A stretch of DNA of 64,000 nt, from contig JADKIQ010000024.1 of NCBI GenBank assembly GCA_016721245.1, positions 1 through 64,000 of the forward strand. The letters are read 5' to 3'. Of the stretch, positions 8,743 through 16,758 are shown piece by piece. Source of the DNA: Sphingobacteriales bacterium (GTDB lineage: Bacteria; Bacteroidota; Bacteroidia; Chitinophagales; JADIYW01). The stretch's first letter is position 1. Every line of letters starts with the position of its first letter. Made by a program: the position numbers and the translations under genes. A model generated the notes under the pieces. It was not told where the DNA came from and did no database searches. It saw nothing but the letters and a program-made list of their open reading frames with translations.

Positions 8743-9546
8743 ATGCAAAAATTAAAATTAACATCAATTATTATCGCTATCATAGCGACATTTGCAAGTT
8801 GCAAAAAAGACACATTAAAAACAGAAGAATTAAAAGATGCAATTACTAAAAACATGAGTATGAACTATCATGGCGAACAGCTTCAGTATAGTGTTAAATT
8901 CTCACGCACTTCTGAAAAAGTAATTGTAGAAGGCAAAGATGCAGCAAGAGTTAAAGAAATTGTAAATACGAACAAAAACGCATTTGCATACTTTAAATCA
9001 GAAACTGAAATTGAGATGTATAACAATGTTAATGACTATTACATAAGAAATAATATGGTTAACAATGGCAATCGTGTTGGCGTAACATCTACAACAAATT
9101 CAACAACTGGAAACGGTGGTGTAAGAGTGTATTTTTACAGACATGCTGACTTTAGCACTTTATACCAAACACATTATGTAGATTTTAGTTCACCACAATA
9201 TTCATTTAAAATGTATGTATATAATGGTAGCGACCTTGATAATTCTACATATGCTGGTTACACGCGTACTTTATATGGTTATACAAACTCTTGGGTAGGT
9301 AATACACAAAATGATTCATATAGTTCAATGCGGATTGTTAGAGAAGACCCTACGATTTATAATTATAATTTCTTTGAAGTTATATTATTCCAAGATGCAA
9401 ATTATGGTGGCAAAGCATTAGGTATTGTTATGCCATTAGGACAAGCGAATAAGGATGTTGCACACCTAAGTGATTATAGAAAAAGTGGATTATTAGGTAC
9501 TTGGAATGACACAGTTAGTTCAGATTACGGATTTTATAATTACTAG
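8743..9546 (+). CDS. Lipoprotein with beta/gamma-crystallin-like C-terminus
   Basis: 267-aa predicted lipoprotein; lipobox TFASC near residue 20 followed by KKD, the usual Bacteroidota pattern. The N-terminal region (22-100) has a short KFSRTSEKVIVEGKDAAR segment. The last about 55 residues (FEVILFQDANYGGKALGI ... SDYRKSGLLGTWNDTVSS) resemble a beta/gamma-crystallin Greek-key motif, with the nYgG turn and the W-x-D-x-x-S-S end. That would suggest calcium binding or a stable surface fold. Two nucleotides separate it from the next lipoprotein gene, so they are probably co-transcribed. Confidence 0.65.
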   Translation: MQKLKLTSIIIAIIATFASCKKDTLKTEELKDAITKNMSMNYHGEQLQYSVKFSRTSEKVIVEGKDAARVKEIVNTNKNAFAYFKSETEIEMYNNVNDYYIRNNMVNNGNRVGVTSTTNSTTGNGGVRVYFYRHADFSTLYQTHYVDFSSPQYSFKMYVYNGSDLDNSTYAGYTRTLYGYTNSWVGNTQNDSYSSMRIVREDPTIYNYNFFEVILFQDANYGGKALGIVMPLGQANKDVAHLSDYRKSGLLGTWNDTVSSDYGFYNY

Positions 9547-9548
9547 TT

Positions 9549-10076
9549 ATGGAACGGATAAAAATAAAATTCATAATACTAGTTGTGTCTCTTTCATTAT
9601 TTAGTTGTAAAAAAGACCGTTTCAAATTATCTGATGTAACAGAAACAGATATCATGGGAAATCTTGTTGGAAATGTTAACCAAAATGATTGGAAATTGTA
9701 TAAATTATCTCAAGCTACAGATTTTGATATGAAAGTATTTAATCAACTAAATACTGGTACTCCATTCAATGTAAATGATTATCATAGTTGTGACAGTATA
9801 TACAATTTTAATTTAATTGCATACCCAAATCCAATTATTAGTAATTGTATGTTAAATTTTAAATTAACTACAAATATTGAATATGTAAAGGCGCTACAGA
9901 TTGTAGTAAGTAAAGACGGAAAGTTGATAGAAAAAAGTGGTGTTGATCCAGGTTTTTTCCCAGATTATAAAATCAACGCCTTGGTAAAAAGAGATTTTAT
10001 ATTTTATTACATATTTGTAACATCAGATTCTTGTTTGTACTTTGGGAAAGGAAATGTAATTGGTTGTACAAATTAA
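9549..10076 (+). CDS. Hypothetical lipoprotein
   Basis: 175 aa with a signal peptide and lipobox LSLFSC near residue 20, followed by KKDR. The middle contains NLIAYPNPIISNCMLNF, which resembles the YPNP segment that opens secretion-related and Ig-like beta domains in Bacteroidota, so a beta-sandwich is likely. Three Cys remain in the mature part. It is paired with the crystallin-like lipoprotein in one cassette (attC 6 to 7). Function unknown. Confidence 0.6.
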   Translation: MERIKIKFIILVVSLSLFSCKKDRFKLSDVTETDIMGNLVGNVNQNDWKLYKLSQATDFDMKVFNQLNTGTPFNVNDYHSCDSIYNFNLIAYPNPIISNCMLNFKLTTNIEYVKALQIVVSKDGKLIEKSGVDPGFFPDYKINALVKRDFIFYYIFVTSDSCLYFGKGNVIGCTN

Positions 10077-10084
10077 ATACCTGC

Positions 10085-10215
10085 TTACAACATCGTATTG
10101 CTAAAATGCGGTGTGAAGTGCAAACATTTACAGTCATTTTATAACTTTACATTAATTACATTGCAAAAAGTGCGGTAGTAAAATACCGCACTTCAGCAAT
10201 ACGTAGCCGTTAGCA
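10085..10215 (+). other. attC site 7
   Basis: TTACAAC at 10085-10091 and GTTAGCA at 10209-10215. CGTATTGCTaAAATGCGGTgTGAAGTGC pairs with the mirror GCACTTCAGCAATACG / TGCGGTA parts. It is a singleton type here. Cassette ends TGCTTACAAC and GTTGTAAGCA are exact complements. Confidence 0.85.
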
Positions 10216-10247
10216 GTAACCATCAGAACGAATTCATAAAAAATCAC

Positions 10248-10922
10248 ATGAAAAAGGGAGCATTTTATTTACTTGTAAACTTGATTTTTTTTTCAAATTT
10301 AGCAAATGGAAAAGCGAAAATGATTATTTCAATACAGGATTGCAGAAATTCGCAACTTGAATATTTATCTGAATTAAAAGTACTGAAAGACGGGAAAATA
10401 TTTAAAATCTTAAATCCAAAGTATGAAAATCAACAGTCTTTAAAAAATCTTGAGTTAGGCACTTATAGCTTAGTTTATAAATCATTATTTGAAAAAGAAA
10501 CAACACAAATAGTAAAAATTACAGAGTACATAAGTTATAAGGTCGAATTATGCACTAACTTCATTGATTATGAAAAAGAAACTTATAAGCCAATCATAAA
10601 TCAATTAAAAGAAAACGATTCATACAAAGTTGAAATGTCCTCACAAGGTTGTTTTCACTCAGAAAAGGACTCATTTACGATAACCAGGAAAAGTCAAGAT
10701 GATTATTACATTCATTGGAGTGATAAATCTAAAAAACTCAGTGAAAAAGATATTGAGTCAATCGAGCATTTTGAAATCGAATTAAACTATATGAATAGAT
10801 TTGGCTGTACAACAGTTGATACATATTCTGTAGTTTATAATGGAAACTCAAATCTAATATTAGATGGAAGTTGTGGCTGGGATGGTTTTATTTATTTAAG
10901 AAAAGAAATATTTGGTAAATAA
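10248..10922 (+). CDS. Hypothetical exported protein
   Basis: 224 aa with an N-terminal signal peptide (residues 1-21, MKKGAFYLLVNLIFFSNLANG), no lipobox, and five mature Cys. The alternating hydrophobic pattern suggests a beta-rich periplasmic domain. I do not recognise a family. Single gene of its cassette, bounded by complementary ends GTTAGCAGTA and TACTGCTAAC; the ATG lies 33 nt after attC site 7. Confidence 0.55.
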   Translation: MKKGAFYLLVNLIFFSNLANGKAKMIISIQDCRNSQLEYLSELKVLKDGKIFKILNPKYENQQSLKNLELGTYSLVYKSLFEKETTQIVKITEYISYKVELCTNFIDYEKETYKPIINQLKENDSYKVEMSSQGCFHSEKDSFTITRKSQDDYYIHWSDKSKKLSEKDIESIEHFEIELNYMNRFGCTTVDTYSVVYNGNSNLILDGSCGWDGFIYLRKEIFGK

Positions 10923-10935
10923 GTTAAATGGCTAC

Positions 10936-11065
10936 TGCTAACAAAAAATTGGCAATAGTTGTGGTAGATTTGGTAATTAAAGTTTTGTGTAATAAATTAC
11001 ATTTGTAAATAAGTGTTGGTTGGTGCTAAACACGCACAACCATCGCCAATTTTCAACCGTTAGCT
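10936..11065 (+). other. attC site 8
   Basis: TGCTAAC at 10936-10942 and GTTAGCT at 11059-11065. Inner stem AAAATTGGC / GCCAATTTT, then GTTGTGG/CACAACC. Same group as sites 2, 4, 5, 9 and 14. Confidence 0.9.
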
Positions 11066-11081
11066 GCTATATTCTTTGACG

Positions 11082-11579
11082 ATGAATAAGTTTATCTACA
11101 TATTCTATTTTGCATTTACAATATTTTTATTGTCTGCTTGTACATCGAATAAATTTGTAATTGGAAGATATCGAGACAATTTTTCAGCATTTGGATTATC
11201 TATGACCAATATTATATTCAATAAAGATAGTACGTGCAAATATGTAGAATCTAGACATCTTCAAGAAGACAATGAATTAGATGGTATTTTTTTTATCAAG
11301 CGAAATAAATTATACATTAAATTTATTGAACCCAAACCATGCATTTTACAAGACACGACTTCTAATCTTGAATTACCATGGACAAATTGTGATGAATTCA
11401 AATCATATAAATTAAGACATGAGAATGGAATAGAATATCACTGCAAATTCAAAATAGGAAACAACTTACTAAAAGTTTATAGAGTAGACAATGAAAAATT
11501 AGTTAGAAAAGTGCTAACATACAATGAAAAAAAAGGTCGTTATCATCGAACTTTTTACATGAAAATAGTTCAGAACTAA
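11082..11579 (+). CDS. Hypothetical lipoprotein
   Basis: 165-aa predicted lipoprotein: signal peptide with lipobox LLSAC near residue 21. ATG 11082 is preferred to the TTG six bases upstream. The mature part is basic and beta-rich (FVIGRYRDNFSAFGLSMTN ... GRYHRTFYMKIVQN), a small lipocalin-like size, but no family is recognised. Single gene of its cassette. The 3' half has a decayed second copy at 6298-6546 fused to a serine hydrolase. Confidence 0.55.
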   Translation: MNKFIYIFYFAFTIFLLSACTSNKFVIGRYRDNFSAFGLSMTNIIFNKDSTCKYVESRHLQEDNELDGIFFIKRNKLYIKFIEPKPCILQDTTSNLELPWTNCDEFKSYKLRHENGIEYHCKFKIGNNLLKVYRVDNEKLVRKVLTYNEKKGRYHRTFYMKIVQN

Positions 11580-11585
11580 TACAGC

Positions 11586-11715
11586 AGCTAACAAAAAATT
11601 GGCACTAGTTGTGGTAAATTTGGAAAATTAAGTTTTGTGTATTATATTTAATTCGTAAATAAGTTTTGGTTGGTGCAAAACACGCACAACCAGCGCCAAT
11701 TTTCAACCGTTAGCA
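11586..11715 (+). other. attC site 9
   Basis: AGCTAAC at 11586-11592 and GTTAGCA at 11709-11715. Stem AAATTGGCac / gcGCCAATTT. Cassette ends GTTAGCTGCT and AGCAGCTAAC are complementary. Confidence 0.9.
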
Positions 11716-11746
11716 CTCATTGCCCTGACCCAACATATACAACGAT

Positions 11747-12649
11747 ATGAATTCAATTTATAAAATAATATTTATTTGTTTTTTGTCTATCCTCACTTCT
11801 TGTAAAAACAAAACAGACATAATTGTAACTGGACAGGTGACGGACGAAGCGGGTAATCCAATTTCCAATGCAGAAGTTCGCGTTTCATGTTGGTATAATC
11901 ATGACATTTATGACGTCTCTTTAGACAATAATACAACAAAGACAGATAACAAGGGTAATTTCCAAGTCACTTTTGAAAAGGGCTACAATGTTTATATTGC
12001 AGTGAAATCAAAAGACTACGAACCTATGACAGCAAGCCGTGATCTTGCTGAAAGTGAAATTAATATTCCGATAAAATTAAGAAAATCCAAAACGAATCCG
12101 ACAATTATTGCTTTAACAACTACAGACCTTGTTGAAATTGAAACAACTGAAAAAAGTCCTTATTTACGAATACGGATTCAAGGATTAGACAATAATAATT
12201 TAGACTTCAATAATATTAAAACATTTGGTTTTGACTTCTCAACTCTAACCACTAATACAGATGTCACGCAATGTGACTGTTGGTTTAAAATAGAAAAAAA
12301 AGAAGGTCAGCCGAATATTCTTCAGACAAATAAAAATGGTGGTTTGATCCCAATCCTTGATAGTGAAATTAAATCTTCTTTGCTTTTTGAAAAAAACGTA
12401 GCCCCAACTAACGGATACAAATCGGAATATAAATTGAACGGAAATGAAGCTGGTTTTTTTGTTTTATGCAAGGATGGTAAGACATACGCCAAAATAATAT
12501 TAGACAAATCTCTAATTGACATAAGTAGCCCCGACGGGCAAGGTAGTTTTTACAAAGAATTCGGACAAAGATTTCGTTATTTATATCAACCAAACGGTAC
12601 TACAGACCTATCTAACCCTTACACAGACATTGACTTAGAAAGTTTATAA
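11747..12649 (+). CDS. Lipoprotein with carboxypeptidase-regulatory-like domain
   Basis: 300 aa. Signal peptide with lipobox ILTSC near residue 19 and KNK after it. Residues 25-115 read as a carboxypeptidase regulatory-like (transthyretin-like) domain: VTGQVTDEAGNPISNAEVRV, then TKTDNKGNFQV and IPIKLRKS. Residues 120-300 form an unrecognised beta-rich domain with a CDCW motif. Such domains are common on outer-membrane lipoproteins and receptors of Bacteroidota. Single gene of a cassette with ends GTTAGCACT / AGTGCTAAC. Confidence 0.7.
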   Translation: MNSIYKIIFICFLSILTSCKNKTDIIVTGQVTDEAGNPISNAEVRVSCWYNHDIYDVSLDNNTTKTDNKGNFQVTFEKGYNVYIAVKSKDYEPMTASRDLAESEINIPIKLRKSKTNPTIIALTTTDLVEIETTEKSPYLRIRIQGLDNNNLDFNNIKTFGFDFSTLTTNTDVTQCDCWFKIEKKEGQPNILQTNKNGGLIPILDSEIKSSLLFEKNVAPTNGYKSEYKLNGNEAGFFVLCKDGKTYAKIILDKSLIDISSPDGQGSFYKEFGQRFRYLYQPNGTTDLSNPYTDIDLESL

Positions 12650-12673
12650 AGAATAAGGATATAAGCAACGAAG

Positions 12674-12806
12674 TGCTAACATGGGTTTGGCAAAAGTGGG
12701 GCTTTATTACTAAATTGAGCATTTGTACTTTCTATTAGCTTTTGTACTAAATTTGAACTTTGGTGCTTTCTAAACCCCACCTTCGCCAAGCCCAAAAACG
12801 TTAGAG
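12674..12806 (+). other. attC site 10
   Basis: TGCTAAC at 12674-12680 and GTTAGAG at 12800-12806. GGGTTTGGCAAAAGTGGGG pairs with CCCCACCTTCGCCAAGCCC. Same group as sites 1, 6, 13 and 16. Confidence 0.9.
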
Positions 12807-13232
12807 CGCAATTTTAAGCCACTGCAAAACAATGAAAACTGTAGTGAATCTCAGAGGAGCAAAACGATAGTAAAAACTGAAAGATTTTTACTTTGAGTAT
12901 TGGCGACGAATCGCGGAAAGAGTGTACTCTTTAAAGCGTGAGACGCTTACAATACTCAGCAAAGTTACAAGAAAAAAAATTGAGAAACAATATTTTGAGT
13001 GTAACTTATCGTTTTGATAAAATGAGTTTTCACGACAAAAATGACTGCGGAAATACAAGTATTTACGACAATAATTTTTATCTAAATGTTTTGCAGTGCG
13101 AGCAGCTTAAAACTGGAACTGTTTTAGTAAATTGCATAAACTAAAACAGCGCCTAACAGGCAGTTTTGTAAAATGAGTTGACCTCCTTTAAATAGTTCAT
13201 CGGTGTCAACTCACTTCACAAAGCTGCCGGAC
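12801..13232 (+). mobile_element. Duplicated gene cassette, copy 2
   Basis: 432 nt, nearly identical to 4283-4710, with identity limited exactly to the segment between the G|TT positions. The best frame is 68 codons from GTG 12938 (MRRLQYSAKLQEKKLRNN...), but copy 1 cannot encode it without frameshifts. A competing frame, KLKDFYFEYWRRIAERVYSL, has a 3-nt length difference between the copies, which hints at coding, but it lacks a start. I leave the product undecided: short protein, RNA or none. Confidence 0.85.
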
Positions 13233-13239
13233 GTTAGGC
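13151..13239 (+). other. attC site 11 (short type)
   Basis: GCCTAAC at 13151-13157 and GTTAGGC at 13233-13239; 89 nt. Identical to site 3 up to the G before the crossover, after which the sequences differ (GTTAGGC here, GTTATAT there). Confidence 0.9.
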
Positions 13240-13649
13240 GCATAATTAAACAGCCGATCACCATAGTCCGATAGAAGAATTATTAATACAAATTATTTAG
13301 ACCAAAACTGTTTGGTTTAATTGTTGACGAAATTATTATGAACTAAATTGGTTGTAACCATTTACGCAAGCACAAATAACGCTAGACATCAATATGGTTA
13401 AGACCAACAAAATAGTTTTGATTTTTTAAGAACCAAATTACTTTTTCGACATTAAAGCGGTTAAGACAATCTGTTTGGTCAAGACAATTTAATGGATAAA
13501 GCCGCACACAATTGTTTAGCTATAATTAGGACTTGTTTAGTAGAAATGCATTGAGACAAATCACTTGGTTGAACTCATTTTTACAAGTGCTAAACTTGGA
13601 CAAATAGGGTGGGACAGATTGCTGCAGTATGGATGCTTAAATTACGACG
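13240..13649 (+). other. Cassette without recognisable gene
   Basis: About 410 nt between attC 11 and 12 with no ORF of sensible length on either strand. A frame that opens at 13565 runs through the attC site and is rejected. There are repeated short motifs of the kind GGTTAAGACnA / TTTGGTyAAGAC (13394, 13463 and 13483), which may be remnants of direct repeats. It could carry a promoter or RNA, but nothing specific is seen. Confidence 0.5.
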
Positions 13650-13781
13650 CCCTAACAGCCGCTAATACCAATGCGGGCTGTGTAGCTACTCAATCATTTG
13701 GTTCTTTAATATTCTTTTGTACATTTACCAAGCAAACGGTACTTCTAATCCCGCACTGGTTTTAGCGGCACAACGTTGTGG
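13650..13781 (+). other. attC site 12
   Basis: CCCTAAC at 13650-13656 and GTTGTGG at 13775-13781. AGCCGCTAATACCAaTGCGGG pairs with CCCGCACTGGTTTTAGCGGC. A singleton type. Confidence 0.85.
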
Positions 13782-13880
13782 TGATGCTCAGATTGTTCTT
13801 GCCCCCTGTTTTTAGTCATGAATTGTGTAAACGCTGCTTAAAGGAACGCTTTGTGAGAACATTGACCAAAACCTACGCTT

Positions 13881-13994
13881 ATGGAATTTAGTAGATACAA
13901 TAAAATTTTAAATAGTGAACCGTTTAATCAATTAACAAAACTAGGCTTCAAAACATATAAAACAAACATTGTCGAATACATGAAAACATTTTGA
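13881..13994 (+). CDS. Small hypothetical cassette protein
   Basis: 37-codon frame (MEFSRYNKILNSEPFNQLTK...) in the short cassette between attC 12 and 13. A shift near 13988 would extend it by FDDNEVLPSFINTIGLKPHN to the attC box, so a 55-60-aa product is possible. It is the only plausible gene in this 260-nt cassette. No family is recognised and it could be spurious. Confidence 0.3.
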   Translation: MEFSRYNKILNSEPFNQLTKLGFKTYKTNIVEYMKTF

Positions 13995-14042
13995 TGACAA
14001 TGAAGTTTTACCTAGTTTTATAAACACAATTGGACTAAAACC

Positions 14043-14154
14043 GCATAACGGGTTTGGCAAAATGGCGATACCCGCATTTGTGGTTATCAAATTTGGTTCT
14101 AATCAACATTTGTGGTGAAAATCGCCACCTTCGCCAAGCCCGAAACCGTTATCG
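14043..14154 (+). other. attC site 13
   Basis: GCATAAC at 14043-14049 and GTTATCG at 14148-14154. GGGTTTGGCAAAATGGCGAT pairs with ATCGCCACCTTCGCCAAGCCC. The right half is nearly identical to that of site 1. Confidence 0.9.
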
Positions 14155-14179
14155 GTTATTCTAAAAGACACACAACACT

Positions 14180-15244
14180 ATGGACAAAATAATGGACTTT
14201 GACGGCTTTTCACTTTACAAAGAGTTTGAAAAACTTGTTCAGACAATTTTTGAAAGCAACGGATTTAAAACTGAAATTCCTTCTAAGGACAAGGGTTACG
14301 ATTTTTTGGCGACCATTGACAACACGTTTGCTTATGTAGAAGTGAAATTTTATAAAAGCAAACTTCCAAAACTCGACTTGTTAAGACAAGCATATCGTAG
14401 ACTACTTTCTCAAAAGGACAACGAAAATGCTAAACTAATTTTAGTTGTTTCAAGCTATGTAACACCAAGTTTAAAAGAGGAAATATTTAAGGAAAGTGGC
14501 GTAATAATTTGGGATGCAAAGACACTTTTTGCTCTTGCGTTTGACTTTTCTACAATATACTACGACCTTGAAAATATTTTAATCAGAGCTTTTAATGGAC
14601 AATTGGACGACCTTATAATCGTTGACACAAACTACAAATCAACAATTATCCCATCACTTAAAAATGCTTCAACGAATGTTAAGCAAAAGAAAACAGACGA
14701 TAAAGGAGAAAAACTTTGCAAAGAATTAAATGCTTTAAATCCAGGACGACCAGACGCAGCAAATTTTGAAGACAAATGCACAGAAATTTTAAAATATCTT
14801 TTTGACAATAACACAGACTTGACTTTATGGGAATTGCAGCCAACTACTGATGATGGTTTGCATCGATTCGACCTTTTGTGTCGTATTATATCCTCACACG
14901 AAAATACATTCTGGACAGAGTTAGCTCACGACTTCCATACAAGATATGTCTTGTTTGAGTTTAAGAACTACACCGAAGAAATCAAACAAGGACAGATTTA
15001 TACAACTGAAAAGTATTTATTCTTGACAGCATTGCGTTCAGTTAGTTTTATAATAGCAAGAAATGGAGCAGACGACAATGCCGGTAAAGCCGCAAAAGGA
15101 GCATTGAAAGAAGCAGGAAAACTAATTGTCATTTTAACAGCAAAGGACATTTGTGAAATGCTCAAACTAAAAGACAAAGGTGACGAGCCATCAATAATTC
15201 TAAGAGCGAAAATTGACGAAATGCTTATCAAATTGACGAGATGA
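14180..15244 (+). CDS. Protein with two PD-(D/E)XK nuclease-like domains
   Basis: 354 aa, cytosolic. The N-terminal domain (residues 10-130) resembles Mrr/restriction-endonuclease cores: FEKLVQTIFESNGF, then GYDFLATIDNTFAYVEVKFY, giving the D ... E-x-K triad. The C-terminal domain (195-340) repeats the plan: FEDKCTEILKYLF, RFDLLCRI, then YVLFEFKNY (D ... E-x-K), followed by a helix with TTEKYLFL and a beta-strand SVSFIIARNGAD. Two intact-looking catalytic cores in one protein suggest a DNA or RNA nuclease, possibly anti-phage. Single gene of a cassette whose ends GTTATCGGTT/AACCGATAAC match perfectly. Exact family not known. Confidence 0.7.
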   Translation: MDKIMDFDGFSLYKEFEKLVQTIFESNGFKTEIPSKDKGYDFLATIDNTFAYVEVKFYKSKLPKLDLLRQAYRRLLSQKDNENAKLILVVSSYVTPSLKEEIFKESGVIIWDAKTLFALAFDFSTIYYDLENILIRAFNGQLDDLIIVDTNYKSTIIPSLKNASTNVKQKKTDDKGEKLCKELNALNPGRPDAANFEDKCTEILKYLFDNNTDLTLWELQPTTDDGLHRFDLLCRIISSHENTFWTELAHDFHTRYVLFEFKNYTEEIKQGQIYTTEKYLFLTALRSVSFIIARNGADDNAGKAAKGALKEAGKLIVILTAKDICEMLKLKDKGDEPSIILRAKIDEMLIKLTR

Positions 15245-15260
15245 CGGAAAGAAGAACAAC

Positions 15261-15389
15261 CGATAACAAAAAATTGGCACTAGTTGTGGTATATTTGGTA
15301 AATTAAGTTTTGTGTATTATATTTAATTTGTAAATAAGTGTTGTTTGTGCTAAACACGCACAACCAGCGCCATTTTTCAACCGTTGGCA
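15261..15389 (+). other. attC site 14
   Basis: CGATAAC at 15261-15267 and GTTGGCA at 15383-15389. Stem AAAATTGGC / GCCATTTTT, inner GTTGTGG/CACAACC. Confidence 0.9.
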
Positions 15390-15420
15390 GTAATTTTAAC
15401 AAAAACGACGATTAAAATAA

Positions 15421-15996
15421 ATGTTCGAAAAAAAATCAATAGTTGACTACTTAAAACAATACAATTTATTTACAGATAGTGAAATAAATGAATTTATAAG
15501 TTTAGCGACTATTTCTACGATAAAAAAAGGAGATTTTTTCATTAAACAAGATGAAATCTGTACCACACTTTCCTTTGTGAATTTTGGCATTTTCCGTTCG
15601 TTCTATTATTCTAATAATGACGAAGAAATAACCTATTGTTTTACCTTTCCCAATACGTTATTAGTGGCTTATTCTTCATTTATTACACAGAATAAATCAG
15701 AAGAAAATTTACAAGCTTTAACCGATTCTGAAATAATTTCAATTTCAAAAAAAGAATTAGAAAACCTTGCGGAATCAAACAATAAATGGTTGAATTTTTT
15801 AAAAATAATTGCTGAAAAAGAATATGTTGAACTCGAAAAATGGATATTTAATCATCAAAAATCCAACGCCCAAAAACGATATGTAGATTTGATAAACAAC
15901 TATCCACAATTTGTGCAACAAATTCCACTTCACTACATAGCTTCCTATCTTGGAATTACTCAAAGACATTTAAGTAGAATAAGAGCATCAATTTAA
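15421..15996 (+). CDS. Crp/Fnr-family transcriptional regulator
   Basis: 191 aa. Residues 10-120 form a cyclic-nucleotide-binding-like beta-roll (IKKGDFFIKQDEICTTLSFV...). Residues 140-191 form a short winged helix with LHYIASYLGITQRHLSRIR, where the recognition helix ends almost at the C-terminus, as is usual in this Bacteroidota subfamily. First gene of a three-gene cassette, 76 nt before the SDR. The gap contains a TAnnTTTG-type -7 element, so the SDR has its own promoter that this protein may control (inference). Ligand unknown. Confidence 0.85.
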   Translation: MFEKKSIVDYLKQYNLFTDSEINEFISLATISTIKKGDFFIKQDEICTTLSFVNFGIFRSFYYSNNDEEITYCFTFPNTLLVAYSSFITQNKSEENLQALTDSEIISISKKELENLAESNNKWLNFLKIIAEKEYVELEKWIFNHQKSNAQKRYVDLINNYPQFVQQIPLHYIASYLGITQRHLSRIRASI

Positions 15997-16037
15997 TTAT
16001 TAGACAAATGTCCTACGTGAATAGTATAGCAGGAGTG

Positions 16038-16045
16038 TAATTTTG
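16038..16045 (+). promoter_or_regulatory. Putative -7 element (TAATTTTG)
   Basis: Exact match to the Bacteroidota TAnnTTTG -7 consensus, 27 nt before the SDR ATG at 16073. No clear -33 TTTG is seen, so support is partial; it could depend on the Crp-like regulator encoded just upstream. Confidence 0.45.
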
Positions 16046-16072
16046 CACTTCAATTTTAAAATAATTAAATAG

Positions 16073-16681
16073 ATGAAAACAGTAATTTTAATAGGTGCTA
16101 ATGGGAAAATGGGAAAAGCAGCACTGACAGGTTTAGGAAAACACAAAGTGATTACAGCTGGTCGTTCAAATGACGGTTACGACTACCAAGTTGACATTAC
16201 TAGTGAAGAATCTTTGAGAAAATTATTCAAAGAGGTTGGTCACTTTGATGCGGTTGTGAATACTGTTGGCGTATGTGAATATGCGACCTTCGAGGAAATG
16301 ACTGAAGCGCAATGGATGACTACAGTAATGAGTAAAATGATGGGGCAAATCAATATTGTTAGAATAGGTCAGGAATACATTGCTGATAAAGGTTCTTTTA
16401 CGCTTATTACAGGTATACTAAATTTAAAGCCTATTCCTTTTGCTATTGCAGATGCAACTACAAGTGGTGCCATTGATACCTTTGTAAAATGTGTAGCCTT
16501 CGAAATGCCAAGAGGTATTCGTGTAAATTCAGTAAATCCAACAGTTTTAGCGGAGGCTTGGGATGTTTACGGTGATATGATGCCAGGATTTCAACCTGTA
16601 CCAAGTGCATTGGTTGGTAAAGCGTTTGAGCGCTCGGTTGATGGATTTATTACTGGTCAAGTGATACTTGTTGATGCATAA
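16073..16681 (+). CDS. Short-chain dehydrogenase-like protein without YxxxK
   Basis: 202-aa Rossmann-fold protein of the SDR superfamily. The N-terminal nucleotide loop is VILIGANGKMGKAALTGLG. It also has the VVNTVG segment (NAG equivalent), SFTLITGIL, and the C-terminal RGIRVNSVNP pattern. The usual catalytic Y-x-x-x-K is replaced by ADATTSGAIDTFVK, so the tyrosine is missing; this is seen in a group of compact SDR-like proteins and leaves the reaction unclear. Second gene in the cassette, followed by a strong hairpin at 16694-16736 and then the PhzF-like gene. Confidence 0.82.
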   Translation: MKTVILIGANGKMGKAALTGLGKHKVITAGRSNDGYDYQVDITSEESLRKLFKEVGHFDAVVNTVGVCEYATFEEMTEAQWMTTVMSKMMGQINIVRIGQEYIADKGSFTLITGILNLKPIPFAIADATTSGAIDTFVKCVAFEMPRGIRVNSVNPTVLAEAWDVYGDMMPGFQPVPSALVGKAFERSVDGFITGQVILVDA

Positions 16682-16693
16682 TTAACAAAAATT

Positions 16694-16736
16694 ACAGCAT
16701 ATAGTCTTTTCAAAAAAGAAATTGACTATATGCTGT
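16694..16736 (+). terminator. Hairpin between SDR-like and PhzF-like genes
   Basis: Perfect 13-bp inverted repeat ACAGCATATAGTC / GACTATATGCTGT with a 17-nt loop, followed by TTATTATAAAA. It could end transcription of the SDR-like gene or lower read-through into the next gene. There is no long T run, so it is a weak intrinsic terminator. Confidence 0.5.
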
Positions 16737-16758
16737 TTATTATAAAATAAAAAGAAAA

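Noticed and set aside
13565..13765. 66-codon open frame on the + strand
   Set aside because: It spans attC site 12 and has no protein-like composition.
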